Positions 63,031 to 64,000 of a DNA stretch of 64,000 nt are shown piece by piece (position 1 is the first letter of the stretch; every line of letters starts with the position of its first letter). A program made the translations under genes and the position numbers. Origin of the DNA: DATMER01 sp963741305 (GTDB lineage: Bacteria; Acidobacteriota; Thermoanaerobaculia; Multivoradales; UBA5704); contig CAVUHL010000003.1 in NCBI GenBank assembly GCA_963741305.1, positions 3,472,001 to 3,536,000 of the forward strand, read 5' to 3'. The notes beneath the pieces were generated by a model. The model had not been told where the DNA came from and searched no databases. It saw only the letters and a program-made list of their open reading frames with translations.

Positions 63031-64000
63031 ATGCGGTGGAACCGTCTTGTCGTGGCCGGGCTCTGCCTGCCTCTGCTCTGCGCAGCAGTATCGGAGGCAT
63101 CGGCGCAGAGCGAAGAAAAAGCTTTCGATCCCAATCAGGGCGGCCTCGTGCTGCGTGGCGGCGACGGCGACGAGCTGCCCGCCCTGGAGACGCCCGGAGC
63201 GCGGGCGAAGCTGATCCGGCCGCGCGGCACGAACGAGTGGCGGGGCTCCGGCTTCGCGCTCTGGACCGGCGGCGAACTGTCGACAGACGGCGGCGGCGGC
63301 CGTCTTGACTCCCTGCGGGTCGCGGATGTGGAGGGCGGAGGCCCGCTCGTCCAGGACCGGCTCTGGATCTGGGCCGAGGCGGGCCGGGACGAGATCGACC
63401 GCGTCGTCTTGGGCGGCCAGACCGAGGAGCGGGTCCGCGACAGCGGCAGCTTCCGGCTGAATGCGCAGCTCGCGCACCCGACCTCCGTCGAGCTGGCGGC
63501 GAGCGGCGGCAATTCCGAGGGCTCCGGCGTGGGCGCGGGGCCTTCCCGCTCGCCCGAGGCCACCGGGGACGAGGACGGCCGCGAGTCGAGCTGGAGCGCC
63601 GAGGCCACGCACATCGTGGGATCGAGCTTCTACCTGACCGGCGCTTGGAGCGGGAGCAGGCGGAGCGTCCTCGACCTCCCGAGAGGGGATGGCGACGCGC
63701 GGATCGACGCGGCGGGCGTGGCCCGCGGCAGCTGGTTCGTGCTGGAAGAGGAGCAGCGGACGCGCGAGGCCCGGCTGAGCGGCTCGGCGTTCTTCAACAC
63801 CGGCTGCATGTCGCACGAGGTCGCGTTCGGCTCGGGCTTGCGCAGGCAGGACGAGGCCTGGTCCCTCATCTCGCCAGACCGGCTCGGCATCGCCGGCGAG
63901 CTCTTCGACCTCTCGGCAGATGTGGCCGAAGCCTGGAGAAGCGGGACGGCCGATGCGCGCCTCGAGACCCGGAGCCTCTGGTCCAGGACACCCTGGACGC
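63031..64000 (+). CDS. Outer-membrane beta-barrel protein, TonB-receptor-like, partial
   Basis: Open from ATG 63031 through the window end, at least 323 residues. It has a signal peptide (RWNRLVVAGLCLPLLCAAV) and then segments typical of an Oar-like receptor barrel: GGPLVQDRLWIWAEAGRDE (GGP-x-x-x-DRLW), RLNAQLAHPTSVELAASGG, GAGPSRSPEAT and VGSSFYLTGAWS. A conventional carboxypeptidase-regulatory domain and plug are not visible before the GGP motif, so this is either a divergent or a shortened receptor. Confidence 0.75.
   Translation, partial: MRWNRLVVAGLCLPLLCAAVSEASAQSEEKAFDPNQGGLVLRGGDGDELPALETPGARAKLIRPRGTNEWRGSGFALWTGGELSTDGGGGRLDSLRVADVEGGGPLVQDRLWIWAEAGRDEIDRVVLGGQTEERVRDSGSFRLNAQLAHPTSVELAASGGNSEGSGVGAGPSRSPEATGDEDGRESSWSAEATHIVGSSFYLTGAWSGSRRSVLDLPRGDGDARIDAAGVARGSWFVLEEEQRTREARLSGSAFFNTGCMSHEVAFGSGLRRQDEAWSLISPDRLGIAGELFDLSADVAEAWRSGTADARLETRSLWSRTPWT

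Overview
The window is about two-thirds G+C, densely coded, and reads as a chromosome segment of a Gram-negative soil or freshwater bacterium. The best guess is an acidobacterium or a close relative. Supporting signs are Oar-like TonB receptors with an N-terminal carboxypeptidase-regulatory domain, an ECF-like sigma factor coupled to a Ser/Thr kinase, sigma-54 two-component control of a MacB-type exporter, RND efflux, and many PilZ/HD-GYP proteins. No 16S rRNA, tRNA, phage or insertion-sequence gene was found, so the taxonomy is inference.

Layout. 1-4.3 kb: a glycosyltransferase edge, then a TetR-led DevBCA-type ABC exporter operon, then a cNMP/PilZ protein. 4.4-8.7 kb: a candidate small RNA with its own terminator and a coupled pair of large secreted proteins. 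8.9-17.4 kb: a CPA2 antiporter and a signalling block (HK-REC-HK kinase, a PilZ-PilZ-LuxD-like-methyltransferase fusion, an HD-GYP regulator). 17.4-18.9 kb: a wrecked toxin/antitoxin-like pair, a 21-bp-period repeat array and a broken acetyltransferase gene. 18.9-24.8 kb: duplicated membrane proteins, a secreted vWA protein, an alcohol dehydrogenase, phosphoglycerate mutase and a palindromic element. 25-29.5 kb: an RND efflux pair. 30.9-39.4 kb: seven genes with overlapping ends (TetR, TonB receptor, FabG-like SDR, acyl-CoA ligase, alpha/beta hydrolase, KAS III-like protein, secreted lipase), a lipid-handling cluster. 39.5-40.2 kb: a VapBC-like pair. 40.7-48.4 kb: a MacB-type exporter under a near-consensus sigma-54 promoter with its NtrC-like regulator and kinase. 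48.5-53.1 kb: a second, perfectly phased 21-bp array, then cupin, DinB and a CHAT-STAND-TPR protein. 53.3-64 kb: VOC and macro-domain proteins, the kinase/sigma pair, secreted hydrolases, a matrixin protease and the start of another outer-membrane barrel.

The most unusual material is not ordinary coding sequence. Two arrays about 30 kb apart, in opposite orientation, share an exact 21-bp period and a GTCCGA-type core with 15 variable bases per unit. A palindromic MITE-like family occurs between a regulator and its kinase and also inside the reading frame of the Ser/Thr kinase. Several regulators and effectors appear to have leaderless promoters, with the -10 box six bases before the start codon.
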